This document shows positions 1 through 7,462 of a stretch of 8,433 bases of DNA, one piece after another. This stretch comes from Saprospiraceae bacterium (GTDB lineage: Bacteria > Bacteroidota > Bacteroidia > Chitinophagales > Saprospiraceae): positions 1-8,433 of the forward strand of contig SCUG01000532.1 of assembly GCA_004297645.1 (NCBI GenBank), written 5' to 3'. Position 1 is the first letter of the stretch; every line of letters starts with the position of its first letter. The notes beneath the pieces are model-generated. The model searched no databases and was not told the origin of the DNA. It was given only the letters and a program-made list of their open reading frames with translations. The translations under genes and the position numbers were made by a program.

Positions 1-546
1 CCACTCTAAACCAATAGAAAGTGCCTCGTACGCATCCAGCCTCAGCCCCACAATGAATGGTACTGATAAAGCGGTTGCTTTTTTGCCCGCTTCCGGAAAT
101 TTATCCTTGTCTGTAGCTTCTTTTACCATTACGGTCGAATTGGCATTTATAATACCGATACCTGTTGCTAAATAAGGAGAGATATTGGCTTTGAAAATCC
201 CACCGCTCGCGTAACGGTTTTTACCGAATGGATGATACTCCACCTGCAAGCCAAGTTCAGTTAATTTCGATTCAAAACTCCATCCTCTTGCTTGCCTCGT
301 AGTTGAGTTTGCATCATCCCCGGAGATGAAACCATAGTACAGGCTGCCTTTAATTTTAAACAATGGACTCAGGTGATACCTCGTAAAAATGCCAACGGAT
401 AAACTCGTTTTGGTCAGATCAATTGGGTCTTGAACCAAATCGCCCTGGTAGTTGGCAAATCCCAAAAAAACACCCATCTCAAGATTATTTTGCGATTGAA
501 GAGCAAATGGCAAGAGAAGGAAAAGCACTATTACAATAGGTTTCAT
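1..546 (-). CDS. Outer-membrane beta-barrel protein, DUF6089/PorG-like (C-terminus beyond window)
   Basis: The frame is open from the ATG at 546-544 to the left edge, giving 182 residues without a stop. Residues 1-18 are a clear signal peptide (MKPIVIVLFLLLPFALQSQ, cut near QSQ). The mature part starts with an 'LEMGVFLGFANYQGDL' stretch and continues with alternating aromatic/hydrophobic strands such as 'LFKIKGSLYYGFISGDD', 'KLTELGLQVEYHPFG' and 'ISPYLATGIGIINA'. An N-terminal 'G.F.G...Y.GDL', then 'KG.L.YG.I.GDD', 'ELGLQVEY' and 'PYLATGIG' is the pattern I know from the DUF6089 outer-membrane proteins of Bacteroidota, a group that includes the type IX secretion protein PorG. The protein is therefore expected in the outer membrane. 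The family is usually a little over 200 residues, so most of it is present. The gene follows mfd on the same strand after 222 bp. No TAnnTTTG box was found upstream. Barrel assignment is fairly sure; a PorG role is a guess. Confidence 0.8.
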   Translation of the reverse strand, partial: MKPIVIVLFLLLPFALQSQNNLEMGVFLGFANYQGDLVQDPIDLTKTSLSVGIFTRYHLSPLFKIKGSLYYGFISGDDANSTTRQARGWSFESKLTELGLQVEYHPFGKNRYASGGIFKANISPYLATGIGIINANSTVMVKEATDKDKFPEAGKKATALSVPFIVGLRLDAYEALSIGLEW

Positions 547-768
547 TTTCAGTGAGTTTGTAAGTGAAAAGCTGAGTTGTTATACAAAGAATGCACTTGG
601 TTAAATGAGAATTGATGATGATAGCGGGTTAAAAAATATTTTGTATGAAGTAACATCTATCGCGTGGTGACTGAAGCCAATTCAAACTGGTAAACACCCC
701 CTCCTCCTTAATGAATGGGGTAAGATGGATGCCTGAGACAAAGAAAAGCGAAACTAAGAAGATTTTTT

Positions 769-3700
769 TCATGCTTTGTCAATGGATTCCACCCGCGGTG
801 CTAATTTTTGCTCTATCGCCACCAGCACTTCCAGTGCTGCCTTGAGGCTATGCACTTTTTCTTTTACCATAATTAAACTCCGGGGTGCCTTTTTCAGGCT
901 CATGCCCCATTTGGTACCCTGGCTTCCGATGAGCTGAAATATTTGTTCAAAGACCGCACTATCGTAATAGGGCGACTGCGGGTTTTCCACAAAATAGCAT
1001 TGCAGCTTTTTGCTTTTCAGTACAATTCGCTCAAAGCCGAGGTTCCGGGCCGCCCATCTGAGTTTCAGCCCCTCGAAAAGCTCTAAGATGGAAGCGGGCA
1101 CGTCGCCGAAACGGTCTTTCAATTCGCCTCCTAATTGGAGCAAGGCTTCTTGCGTTTCTATCTGGTCAATTCTGGAATACAGGTTCAGCCGCTCCGATAC
1201 GCTGCTCACGTAATCGTCGGGGATGTGCATTTCGGTATCGGTATCTATTTGCACATCTTTGACGAAAGCTTTCCGCTTGGCCAGTTCTTCTTTAAACACC
1301 TCTTTGAAATCCGTCTCTTTCAATTCCTGAATGGCCTCTTCCAGAATGCGCTGAAAGGTTTCGTAGCCTATGTCCGCGATAAACCCGCTCTGCTCGCCGC
1401 CGAGAAGGTTGCCCGCCCCGCGGATGTCGAGGTCGCGCATGGCGATTTCAAAACCGCTGCCGAGGTCGCTGAATTCCTCGATGGTGCGCAGGCGCTTTCG
1501 GGCATCGGTAGTGAGGACAGACATAGGTGGACAGAAAAGGTAGCAATATGCCTTTTTGTTCGAACGCCCGATGCGGCCCCGCAATTGGTGGAGGTCGCTG
1601 AGGCCGAATTGGTGGGCATTGTTGAGTATCATCGTGTTGGCGTTGGGGATGTCGAGGCCCGTCTCGATGATGTTGGTGCAGGCGAGCACATCGAACCTTT
1701 TTTCGATGAAATCGAGGAGTGTCGTTTCCAACTTGTTGCTTTCCATTTGGCCGTGGGCCATAGCGATGTCCACATCGGGGCAAAGGCGCTGGAGGAGGGC
1801 CATTATGCCGGGAAGTGTTTTTACCCGGTTGTGCACGAAGAAAACCTGCCCGCCGCGCTGCACCTCTTTGTAAATGGCGTCTTTAATGAGCGCTTCATTG
1901 AACACGCGTATTTCGGTGTGAATAGGTTGCCGGTTGGGAGGCGGGGTGCGGATGATGGACAGGTCGCGGGCGGCCATGAGGCTGAACTGGAGGGTGCGCG
2001 GGATGGGCGTCGCCGTGAGGGTCAGTGTGTCCACATTGACCTTAAAATTGCGGAGTTTTTCTTTTGCGGCTACGCCGAATTTCTGCTCCTCGTCCACCAC
2101 CAGGAGGCCGAGGTCTTTGAATTTCACCTCTTTGTTGAGCAGGCCGTGCGTTCCGATGATGATGTCTATTTTTCCTTCTTTGAGGTTGTCGAAAATCTCC
2201 TTCCGCTCTTTGGTGCTGCGAAAGCGGTTGACGTAGTCGATTTTTAGGTTGAATGCCGCGAGCCGTTCGCTAAAGGTCTTGAAATGTTGCAACGCCAGGA
2301 TGGTCGTCGGCACCAACACGGCCACCTGCTTGCCATCGAGCACGGCTTTGAAAGCGCCGCGGATAGCCACTTCCGTTTTTCCAAAACCAACGTCGCCGCA
2401 GATGAGGCGGTCCATCGGGTGCATTTTCATCATGTCCTCTTTCACGTCAATGGTGGCCTTTTCCTGGTCGGGGGTATCTTCATAAATGAAGGAAGCCTCC
2501 AACTCGGTTTGGAGATAGTTGTCGGGGGAGAAGCCAAAGCCTTGGGAAGCCTTTCGCAATGCGTAGAGTCTGATGAGTTCTTTGGCGATGTCCTTTATCT
2601 TCTTCTTGGTTTTGCGTTTGAGGTTTTGCCAGGCGTCGGAGCCGAGTTTGCTCAGGGTTGGCACCGTGCCGTCTTTGCCGGTGAATTTCGAAATCTTGTG
2701 AAGCGAATTGATGCTGACGTACAGCACGTCGTTGTTTTTATAAAAAATGCGCACCGATTCCTGCGTGTGCCCGTTTACGGTAATTTTTTCCAGCCCTGAA
2801 TACTGGCCCACCCCGTGGTCTATGTGCACCACGAAATCGCCGGACTTCAACTCCCTGAGCATTTTCAGGCTCATGGCCTTGTCAGCGGTGAAGCCCCGCC
2901 TCAGATGGTAGTGATGGTGCCGCTGAAAAATCTGGTGGTCGGTGTAACAGGCTATTTTCAATTCTTCATCCACAAATCCCTGATGGATGGCTTTCATCAC
3001 AGGCTCGAATTTCGCGCGTGGCTGGCCGCCGTCTTCCGAGAGGTCTTCAAAAATGTGGTGGAAACGCTCGATTTGTTTGGGATTATCGGCGAAGATGAAA
3101 TTCTCGATTCCCGCTGTGGCATTGCCGCTCAGGTTGTGGATGAGGAGCGAGAAATTTTTGTTGAAACTTGGTTGCGATCTGGTTTTGAACCTCATCGCCG
3201 GGCGCCACTCGCCCGGCAGAATGGCAGATGGGGCCGGCCCCATGGAAATCAGGGGATATTTCTGGACTTCTTCTATCACTTCATGCGGCCGGATGAAGGC
3301 CCGGTCGCGAAAGAATCCGGCCAGTTCGCTCTCTTCGAGTAGCGCGATGGTTTTGGTAAACTCCTCCGCTTTTTCAAAACAAATCTGAAGCTTGTCCACC
3401 AGCATGGAAAAGTCTTGCACCCATACCACGGTGCCCGGCGGCAGCACCTTGAGCAACGATACCTTTTGCTCCCTGCTGAATTTGGTGTTAATGTTCGGCA
3501 CGATGGATACCCTGGCGATGTTTTGCACCGAAAGCTGCGTCAGGGGGTCGAAGGTGCGGATGCTCTCCACGTCTTCGTCGAACAACTCAATGCGGTAGGG
3601 GTAGTCGTTGCCGTAGCTAAAAATATCCACGATGGCGCCGCGGATGGAAAATTGGCCCGGTTCGTACACGAAATCCTCCCGCTCGAACCCATATTCGATG

Positions 3701-4188
3701 AGCATTTCGATGATGAAATCAATGTCCATCATTTCGCCGGAGGCGATTTCGATACGCGTGCCTTCCAGCACTTCCGGTGCCACCACTTTTTCAAACAAGG
3801 CCTCCGGGTAACTTATGATGACTTCCGGGCTGCCCCCGGCCGAGCTTATTTTATTGATGGTTTCCGTTCGTTCCAGCACATTGGTGTGGTTCAATTGCTC
3901 GAAATACAACGGGCGCTTGAACGAGTCGGGGAAAAATAGAACGGGTTTTTTCTCCAGCAAATTGGCTAAGGTATTTTGCAGGTAGGCGGCCTCTTCTTTA
4001 TCAGTGGCTATGTAAAGTTGGGGGCGGGGATGGGCGAGGTACGTTCCCGCCAGGACAAAGCACTCCTGTGCACCGGCCATTCCACTGAGTTGCAAACGGG
4101 CAGGTGAGGCATCGTCGAGAGAAGTGTTGATTTTACCGGTTCGTGCATCGTCCCGGTAAAGGGCGAGAATGCGCTCCAAATTTTTCAC
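769..4188 (-). CDS. mfd: Transcription-repair coupling factor Mfd
   Basis: Mfd is a cytoplasmic DNA translocase. It pushes RNA polymerase stalled at DNA damage off the template and recruits UvrA to start nucleotide excision repair. This 1139-residue product is full length (the E. coli protein has 1148). Residues 1-340 are the UvrB-homology module, with the expected degenerate nucleotide site (GMAGAQE near 36-42). Residues 447-500 are the CarD-like RNA-polymerase interaction domain (SGDFVVHIDHGVGQYSGL). Residues 560-890 are the RecG-like motor: Walker A GDVGFGKTE at 598-606, DEEQ at 699-702, TATPIPRT at 725-732, and QLRGRIGR at 868-875. The translocation (TRG) motif region follows, with RDLDIRGAGNLLGGEQSGF near 918-936. 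Residues 985-1085 are the C-terminal regulatory domain. All motor motifs are intact. The start is a GTG (4188-4186): no ATG lies in frame upstream, the next Met (37) would cut into the UvrB module, and a promoter box ends 5 bp before it. The gene lies 67 bp behind the PD40 gene. Confidence 0.98.
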   Translation of the reverse strand: MKNLERILALYRDDARTGKINTSLDDASPARLQLSGMAGAQECFVLAGTYLAHPRPQLYIATDKEEAAYLQNTLANLLEKKPVLFFPDSFKRPLYFEQLNHTNVLERTETINKISSAGGSPEVIISYPEALFEKVVAPEVLEGTRIEIASGEMMDIDFIIEMLIEYGFEREDFVYEPGQFSIRGAIVDIFSYGNDYPYRIELFDEDVESIRTFDPLTQLSVQNIARVSIVPNINTKFSREQKVSLLKVLPPGTVVWVQDFSMLVDKLQICFEKAEEFTKTIALLEESELAGFFRDRAFIRPHEVIEEVQKYPLISMGPAPSAILPGEWRPAMRFKTRSQPSFNKNFSLLIHNLSGNATAGIENFIFADNPKQIERFHHIFEDLSEDGGQPRAKFEPVMKAIHQGFVDEELKIACYTDHQIFQRHHHYHLRRGFTADKAMSLKMLRELKSGDFVVHIDHGVGQYSGLEKITVNGHTQESVRIFYKNNDVLYVSINSLHKISKFTGKDGTVPTLSKLGSDAWQNLKRKTKKKIKDIAKELIRLYALRKASQGFGFSPDNYLQTELEASFIYEDTPDQEKATIDVKEDMMKMHPMDRLICGDVGFGKTEVAIRGAFKAVLDGKQVAVLVPTTILALQHFKTFSERLAAFNLKIDYVNRFRSTKERKEIFDNLKEGKIDIIIGTHGLLNKEVKFKDLGLLVVDEEQKFGVAAKEKLRNFKVNVDTLTLTATPIPRTLQFSLMAARDLSIIRTPPPNRQPIHTEIRVFNEALIKDAIYKEVQRGGQVFFVHNRVKTLPGIMALLQRLCPDVDIAMAHGQMESNKLETTLLDFIEKRFDVLACTNIIETGLDIPNANTMILNNAHQFGLSDLHQLRGRIGRSNKKAYCYLFCPPMSVLTTDARKRLRTIEEFSDLGSGFEIAMRDLDIRGAGNLLGGEQSGFIADIGYETFQRILEEAIQELKETDFKEVFKEELAKRKAFVKDVQIDTDTEMHIPDDYVSSVSERLNLYSRIDQIETQEALLQLGGELKDRFGDVPASILELFEGLKLRWAARNLGFERIVLKSKKLQCYFVENPQSPYYDSAVFEQIFQLIGSQGTKWGMSLKKAPRSLIMVKEKVHSLKAALEVLVAIEQKLAPRVESIDKA

Positions 4189-4193
4189 GGGCG

Positions 4194-4201
4194 CAAATGT
4201 A
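4194..4201 (-). promoter_or_regulatory. Bacteroidota -7 promoter box for mfd (TACATTTG)
   Basis: Read on the minus strand, 4201-4194 is TACATTTG, an exact match to the Bacteroidota sigma-ABfr -7 consensus TAnnTTTG. It ends 5 bp before the GTG start of mfd, so transcription would begin at or within a few bases of the start codon and give a leaderless or nearly leaderless mRNA. No TTG -33 element is present at the usual 19-21 bp spacing: the sequence there reads CCA. The location, in a 67-bp gap between two same-strand genes, favours a real promoter over a chance match. Confidence 0.6.
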
Positions 4202-4255
4202 GGCGTAGAGAAGCGCCCGGTGGGTAGCGGCAGGCAAATATTTTTTTCGCCCAGG

Positions 4256-5851
4256 TCAGGGCTTTTTTACCACCACTTTCGCTGCGTTTACATCGGCGGT
4301 GGATTCGGGCATCAGCGGAATGACCTGCTGCAATACCGTCGAAAAACTGATGCCCAAGGTGTTCAGCCTAATCACGGCAGGCAGGTAATCTTTGCTGGAA
4401 ACGCTCATGCTGTACACCCTTTCAAGGTCGAGTGGTATCAGGTAATCTTCGCAGTTGGCGTTGATGTAGAAGGTGCGGGTTCCGCCGAGGGTCAGGTCGG
4501 CGAGTTCGATTCTTACGTCGCAGAGCGCCATGCTATCGAGTGCGTTGACAAACCGGGGGTTCAATTCCACGTACATCTGCGCACGGTAAATATCGCTGGG
4601 CAAGGTGCCGATGTGTGTACCGTCGTTTACGCCGCCGGGCCGGTTCGACGAGAAATACCCGCTTTTGGTGCGAGTGTGAAAGGTGAAGTATTGCTCGTCG
4701 AAACTGCTGTTGAGGGGGTAGCCAAGGTTTTCCGGCTCCGACCAGGTTTGAGGCCCCGTTTTTTTACTTCTAAAAATATCGAACCCACCCATGCTTTCGC
4801 GGCCCTCGGTGCTGAAAAACAAGGTCTGGCTGGCTTGGTGAAAATAGGGTGTCACGTCATCGAGGGGCGTATTGATGGGCAGGGGGAATGGCTCACCATA
4901 GCTTCCGTCGCGTTCTATCACGCTACCCCAGATATCCAATGCCCCCATGCCGCCGGGCCTGTTGGTCACAAAATAAAGCACCTCCTTCCTAAGAGTGCGA
5001 TCGTAGCCTATGCCTGGCTGTGTGGCCGTATAATTTTGGTAATTGATAACGGAAGGAAGGATTTTCGGGCGCTCCCATTGGCCGTCGAAGTTCTTCATGC
5101 GCACGTAAATTTTGCATGGCGAGCTGGCTCCATCCGGTGTTTTTTCGCACAGCGAAAAATACATCCTTTGGGCATCGGCTGTAAGAGCGGTATTTATGGC
5201 ACCGCCTTCCTTTCCGGCAGGGTTGGCATCGGAGGTTTGGGCCGGGAAGTCGAGAATGGCGGAATAAATTCTTTCTGCGGGAGCTGATTTCCCACCCGCG
5301 GGGCGGGAAGAAAAATAGAGCTTACCGGCATAGCGCAGTGGGGCGAAGTCGTCGTTTTCCGTATTTACATTCAGCCCGGCGTTGACCACATCTAATTTCA
5401 CGGGGTGCAGTTCCTGCCCCAAAGCCCACCGGCAGTTTGCCAGCTCTTTTGCTGCAATTTCGTGATAAACTCCCTCCTTGTTTTTTTGGTATTCTTCGAA
5501 AGCGGCGATGGCCTCTTCGTAACGGCCGAGGGCTTTGAGCGCCAAAGCCTGGTGGTAGGTGGCATCGGCCAATGCTCCGGATTGTTCCTCCTTAGCAATG
5601 CGCCCAAAATAATTTGCTGCTAAGTAATAGGCTTCGAGTTGCTGTGCTATCTGCCCGGCCTTGAATAGCAAATCGGGGCGATGCTCCTGATTGAGCAATA
5701 CCTCATAGTGATTGAGTGCTGTGATGTAATCCCCTTTTTCGCAGGCTTTCAATGCCTGCTTTTCGTATTTGCTGAGTGATTGCCCGCTTGCAAAAAAGGT
5801 GAAAAGAGACAGCCCCAGGGTGATAAAAATGTAACTGGATGGTGTTCTCAT
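4256..5851 (-). CDS. Secreted TPR and PD40 (WD40-like) propeller protein without OmpA domain
   Basis: The 531-residue product starts with a signal peptide (residues 1-23, ending near FFASGQ) and should be exported to the periplasm. Residues 28-145 form TPR-type helical repeats; the clearest unit is at 95-128 (ATYHQALALKALGRYEEAIA). Residues 165-425 are a PD40 beta-propeller with repeated 'LYFSS.RPGG..DIY' blades: LYFSSRPAGG at 178, LYFVTNRPGGMGALDIW at 292, LFFSTEGRESMGGFDIF at 344 and GYFSSNRPGG at 398, closing with DIY at 420. Residues 437-512 are probably a small beta-sandwich like the carboxypeptidase-regulatory fold. The order TPR, propeller, sandwich matches PorE-type envelope proteins, but the C-terminal OmpA-like domain they carry is missing: the chain ends in a short Lys/Val tail. 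The ATG at 5851-5849 directly precedes the signal peptide and has an AT-rich leader (AATTTTTTA region). A structural or scaffolding envelope role is inferred; the exact function is unknown. Confidence 0.85.
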   Translation of the reverse strand: MRTPSSYIFITLGLSLFTFFASGQSLSKYEKQALKACEKGDYITALNHYEVLLNQEHRPDLLFKAGQIAQQLEAYYLAANYFGRIAKEEQSGALADATYHQALALKALGRYEEAIAAFEEYQKNKEGVYHEIAAKELANCRWALGQELHPVKLDVVNAGLNVNTENDDFAPLRYAGKLYFSSRPAGGKSAPAERIYSAILDFPAQTSDANPAGKEGGAINTALTADAQRMYFSLCEKTPDGASSPCKIYVRMKNFDGQWERPKILPSVINYQNYTATQPGIGYDRTLRKEVLYFVTNRPGGMGALDIWGSVIERDGSYGEPFPLPINTPLDDVTPYFHQASQTLFFSTEGRESMGGFDIFRSKKTGPQTWSEPENLGYPLNSSFDEQYFTFHTRTKSGYFSSNRPGGVNDGTHIGTLPSDIYRAQMYVELNPRFVNALDSMALCDVRIELADLTLGGTRTFYINANCEDYLIPLDLERVYSMSVSSKDYLPAVIRLNTLGISFSTVLQQVIPLMPESTADVNAAKVVVKKP

Positions 5852-5917
5852 AATTTTTTAATCTCGCACACTTTCTCTCTTTTCGTGCCCTCTGGCGCCC
5901 TCATCCTTCTGCAAGGG

Positions 5918-6451
5918 TTACGCCATATCTGGCCGGCCAAGAGATTTTCTTGAAAATTTTGCCGCTACAGGACGATGCGAGTAGTAATTACTCAAAGGTC
6001 TTAAACCGGCAAAATTGTTTGAGGTGTAACAAAAATGTAAGGAGCTTGATGCTACCAAGTAGCGCGCCTTTATACTGCCAACTTTCCCATTCACATGAAA
6101 TGCCCTGGCATTGACGGAGGTCACCGAACGCAGCACTTCCAACGCAGGCCTGCCATAATCTGCCATCATTTCTAATTTCTTCACATCGCCGCCGCTGGCG
6201 AAAACACCCTCTTCTCCAGCAGCGCAAATCCTACCCCTCGCCTCCGGCGCCTCGCCGAAGCTCATTCGTTTTTGAGCAATGCGGAATGGTTCGGCTGGAG
6301 AGTCTTTATCGCAACCCTGGTATTGCGAGATGGCGTGACCGCTGGCGAGGGCGGGTAACAGGAACAGGCACTGGCTTTTCATAGAAAAAACAAAAGCCAG
6401 CACTATCAGAGTGGAAAGCCATGCGTAGGGGTGGTAGTTTTGCGTTCTCAT
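5918..6451 (-). CDS. Doubtful hypothetical protein; signal-peptide start on non-coding-like sequence
   Basis: The frame gives 177 residues and I do not recognise it. Residues 1-27 (basic MRTQNYHPYAW, then hydrophobic LSTLIVLAFVF, then SMKSQ) look like a real Bacteroidota export signal, and a second hydrophobic patch (CLFLLPALASG) follows. From about residue 40 on there is no domain, repeat or regular hydrophobic pattern; the text is rich in Ser, Arg and Ala, and a different minus-strand frame is also open through 5988-6227. The ATG lies 43 bp from the first possible ATG of the divergent FKBP gene. One reading is the 5' end of a lost secreted-protein gene joined to repeat DNA; another is chance openness. 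It could also be a fast-evolving secreted protein. I would not count it as a firm gene. Confidence 0.25.
   Translation of the reverse strand: MRTQNYHPYAWLSTLIVLAFVFSMKSQCLFLLPALASGHAISQYQGCDKDSPAEPFRIAQKRMSFGEAPEARGRICAAGEEGVFASGGDVKKLEMMADYGRPALEVLRSVTSVNARAFHVNGKVGSIKARYLVASSSLHFCYTSNNFAGLRPLSNYYSHRPVAAKFSRKSLGRPDMA
6371..6400. repeat. 9-bp inverted repeat, possible hairpin
   Basis: CTGGCTTTT at 6371-6379 pairs perfectly with AAAAGCCAG at 6392-6400 across a 12-nt A-rich loop. It lies inside the signal-peptide part of the doubtful frame 5918-6451, just where the plausible signal peptide gives way to unrecognisable sequence. It has no following T-tract on either strand, so it is not a good intrinsic terminator. 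It may mark a repeat boundary or be chance. Confidence 0.35.
6435..6442 (+). promoter_or_regulatory. Candidate -7 box upstream of the FKBP gene (TAGTTTTG)
   Basis: TAGTTTTG matches the Bacteroidota -7 consensus TAnnTTTG on the plus strand and ends 70 bp before the preferred FKBP start at 6513. There is no TTG at the -33 spacing. Six fixed bases will match by chance every few kilobases, so position alone is weak support. Confidence 0.25.
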
Positions 6452-6512
6452 AGTCGTTGTATTTCACGATGCCTTCGAAAGGTCAGCAATAATAATGAAT
6501 CTTGATGAGCCG

Positions 6513-7433
6513 ATGAAAAAAATACTTCTCATAGCCGCATATTCCTTTTCTTTTTGCCTTTGGGCAGCCGCCCAAAATTCACTCGATGCATATCTACAGC
6601 AGCACCATTTGCGGCCTCAAACCACTGGCGATGGATTGCGCTATTTTCTGGAGCGGCCAGGTACCGGTGTTTACCCAAAAAGCGGCGACTATATCCTTAT
6701 CAGGTTCAAGGCCACACTGCTCGACAGCACCGTGTTCGACGAGTCGAACGACAGCGAGCCGTTCATTTTTCAGGTGGGCAACCGCGAGGTTATCAAAGGA
6801 CTCGACCGGGCCGTGCAGTTGTTGAGAAAAGGAGGAAGCGGTACCTTTTACATCCCTCCCGAACTGGGCTACAAAGACCAGGGCGTCGGAGAAGTGGTGC
6901 CGCCCGGCAGTCCGCTGATTTACGAAGTGGAGTTACTGAATATCATGAATTTTGAGCAGTACGAAGCCTTTATGCGCAACTTCGAAGAGCAGGAACGCAT
7001 CGAATTCGAGCGGCAACAAAAGGAGCAATTCCAGACCGACCTGCGCCTCATCGCAGAGTACGCCGCTTCGCACAACCTCCTGGTGAAAAGCACTCCCTCC
7101 GGGCTGAGCTACGTTGTCACCAAGCCCGGCCAAGGCGAAAATGCCAAGCCTGGCGACCACCTGAAAGTAGCCTACGAAGGCTACCTCGCCAATGGCGAAT
7201 CATTCGAGAAATCGCCCAAAGGCGTGCCCTATGAGTTCTATCTGGGCAGTGGAAAAGTGATGGATGGCTGGGAAGAAGGCTTGCAGTTTTTCAACAAAGG
7301 TGCCGAAGGCTGGCTTCTTATCCCTTCCCGTCTTGGCTATGGCGCCACGGTCATCAAGGAAGATAACATTTATATTCCTGGAAATTCCGTGCTGGTGTTT
7401 AAGGTGAAGGTGGTGGATTTCATTAAACCGTAG
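6513..7433 (+). CDS. Periplasmic FKBP-type peptidyl-prolyl isomerase with two FKBP domains
   Basis: FKBP proteins speed the cis-trans switch of X-Pro bonds and often act as folding helpers. The product is 306 residues from the ATG at 6513. I prefer this start to the ATG at 6495 because MKKILLIAAYSFSFCLWAAAQ is then a normal signal peptide; the longer form adds an acidic MNLDEP in front. The cut is probably near AAAQ, and the Cys is not in a lipobox, so a soluble periplasmic protein is likely. Numbered from 6495, domain 1 is at 62-148 (VFDES at 80-84, EVIKGL at 98-103, ELGYKDQG at 123-130) and domain 2 at 218-310 (ESFEKS at 235-240, KVMDGWEEG at 254-262, RLGYGA at 279-284). A charged, Gln/Glu-rich helix (152-195) joins them. 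Against FKBP12, domain 1 has Phe for Tyr26 and Leu for Trp59; domain 2 keeps both but has Glu for Asp37. The gene is divergent from the PD40 gene and convergent with the OmpA gene. Confidence 0.92.
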   Translation: MKKILLIAAYSFSFCLWAAAQNSLDAYLQQHHLRPQTTGDGLRYFLERPGTGVYPKSGDYILIRFKATLLDSTVFDESNDSEPFIFQVGNREVIKGLDRAVQLLRKGGSGTFYIPPELGYKDQGVGEVVPPGSPLIYEVELLNIMNFEQYEAFMRNFEEQERIEFERQQKEQFQTDLRLIAEYAASHNLLVKSTPSGLSYVVTKPGQGENAKPGDHLKVAYEGYLANGESFEKSPKGVPYEFYLGSGKVMDGWEEGLQFFNKGAEGWLLIPSRLGYGATVIKEDNIYIPGNSVLVFKVKVVDFIKP

Positions 7434-7462
7434 AGGTATCCGTTCAAAAAATTATGGTAGTT

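Larger units (their letters stand above)
5852..6494. other. 643-bp stretch without a convincing gene; possible dispersed repeat
   Basis: This stretch separates the PD40 gene (minus) from the FKBP gene (plus). It has one long but doubtful minus-strand frame (5918-6451) and a second overlapping minus-strand frame (5988-6227). Neither gives protein that looks selected. Several short perfect palindromes lie in it: TGGCCGGCCA at 5930-5939, TTTTC-TT-GAAAA at 5945-5956, AGTAATTACT at 5983-5992 and AATGCC-CT-GGCATT at 6099-6112. No tRNA, transposase or target-site duplication is visible. The palindromes and the poor coding quality fit non-coding repeat DNA or a decayed gene better than an active one. 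The promoters of the two flanking genes should also lie here. Confidence 0.45.

Noticed and set aside
629..697. A 22-residue minus-strand frame with a GTG start preceded by an AGGAGG-like sequence (about 700-708)
   Set aside because: Bacteroidota do not rely on Shine-Dalgarno sites, the peptide has no recognisable features, and no promoter box is nearby; the purine run is probably chance.
737..780. GACAAAG/CTTTGTC inverted repeat at the end of mfd
   Set aside because: The 7-bp arms are about 30 nt apart and no T-tract follows on the mfd strand, so a terminator is not supported.
1135..2247. A 370-residue open frame on the plus strand inside mfd
   Set aside because: It lies wholly antisense to highly conserved mfd motor sequence and encodes no recognisable domain; long antisense frames are expected opposite G+C-rich coding DNA.
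4241..4268. GCCC-AGGTCA-GGGC followed by TTTTTT on the plus strand, shaped like a terminator
   Set aside because: The stem is only 4 bp, it would act only on plus-strand transcripts where no gene is present, and the T-run is the Lys codons of the PD40 gene end.
4169..5287. A 372-residue plus-strand frame opposite the PD40 gene
   Set aside because: It is antisense to a gene with clear PD40 blades and a signal peptide, and its own protein shows no domain.
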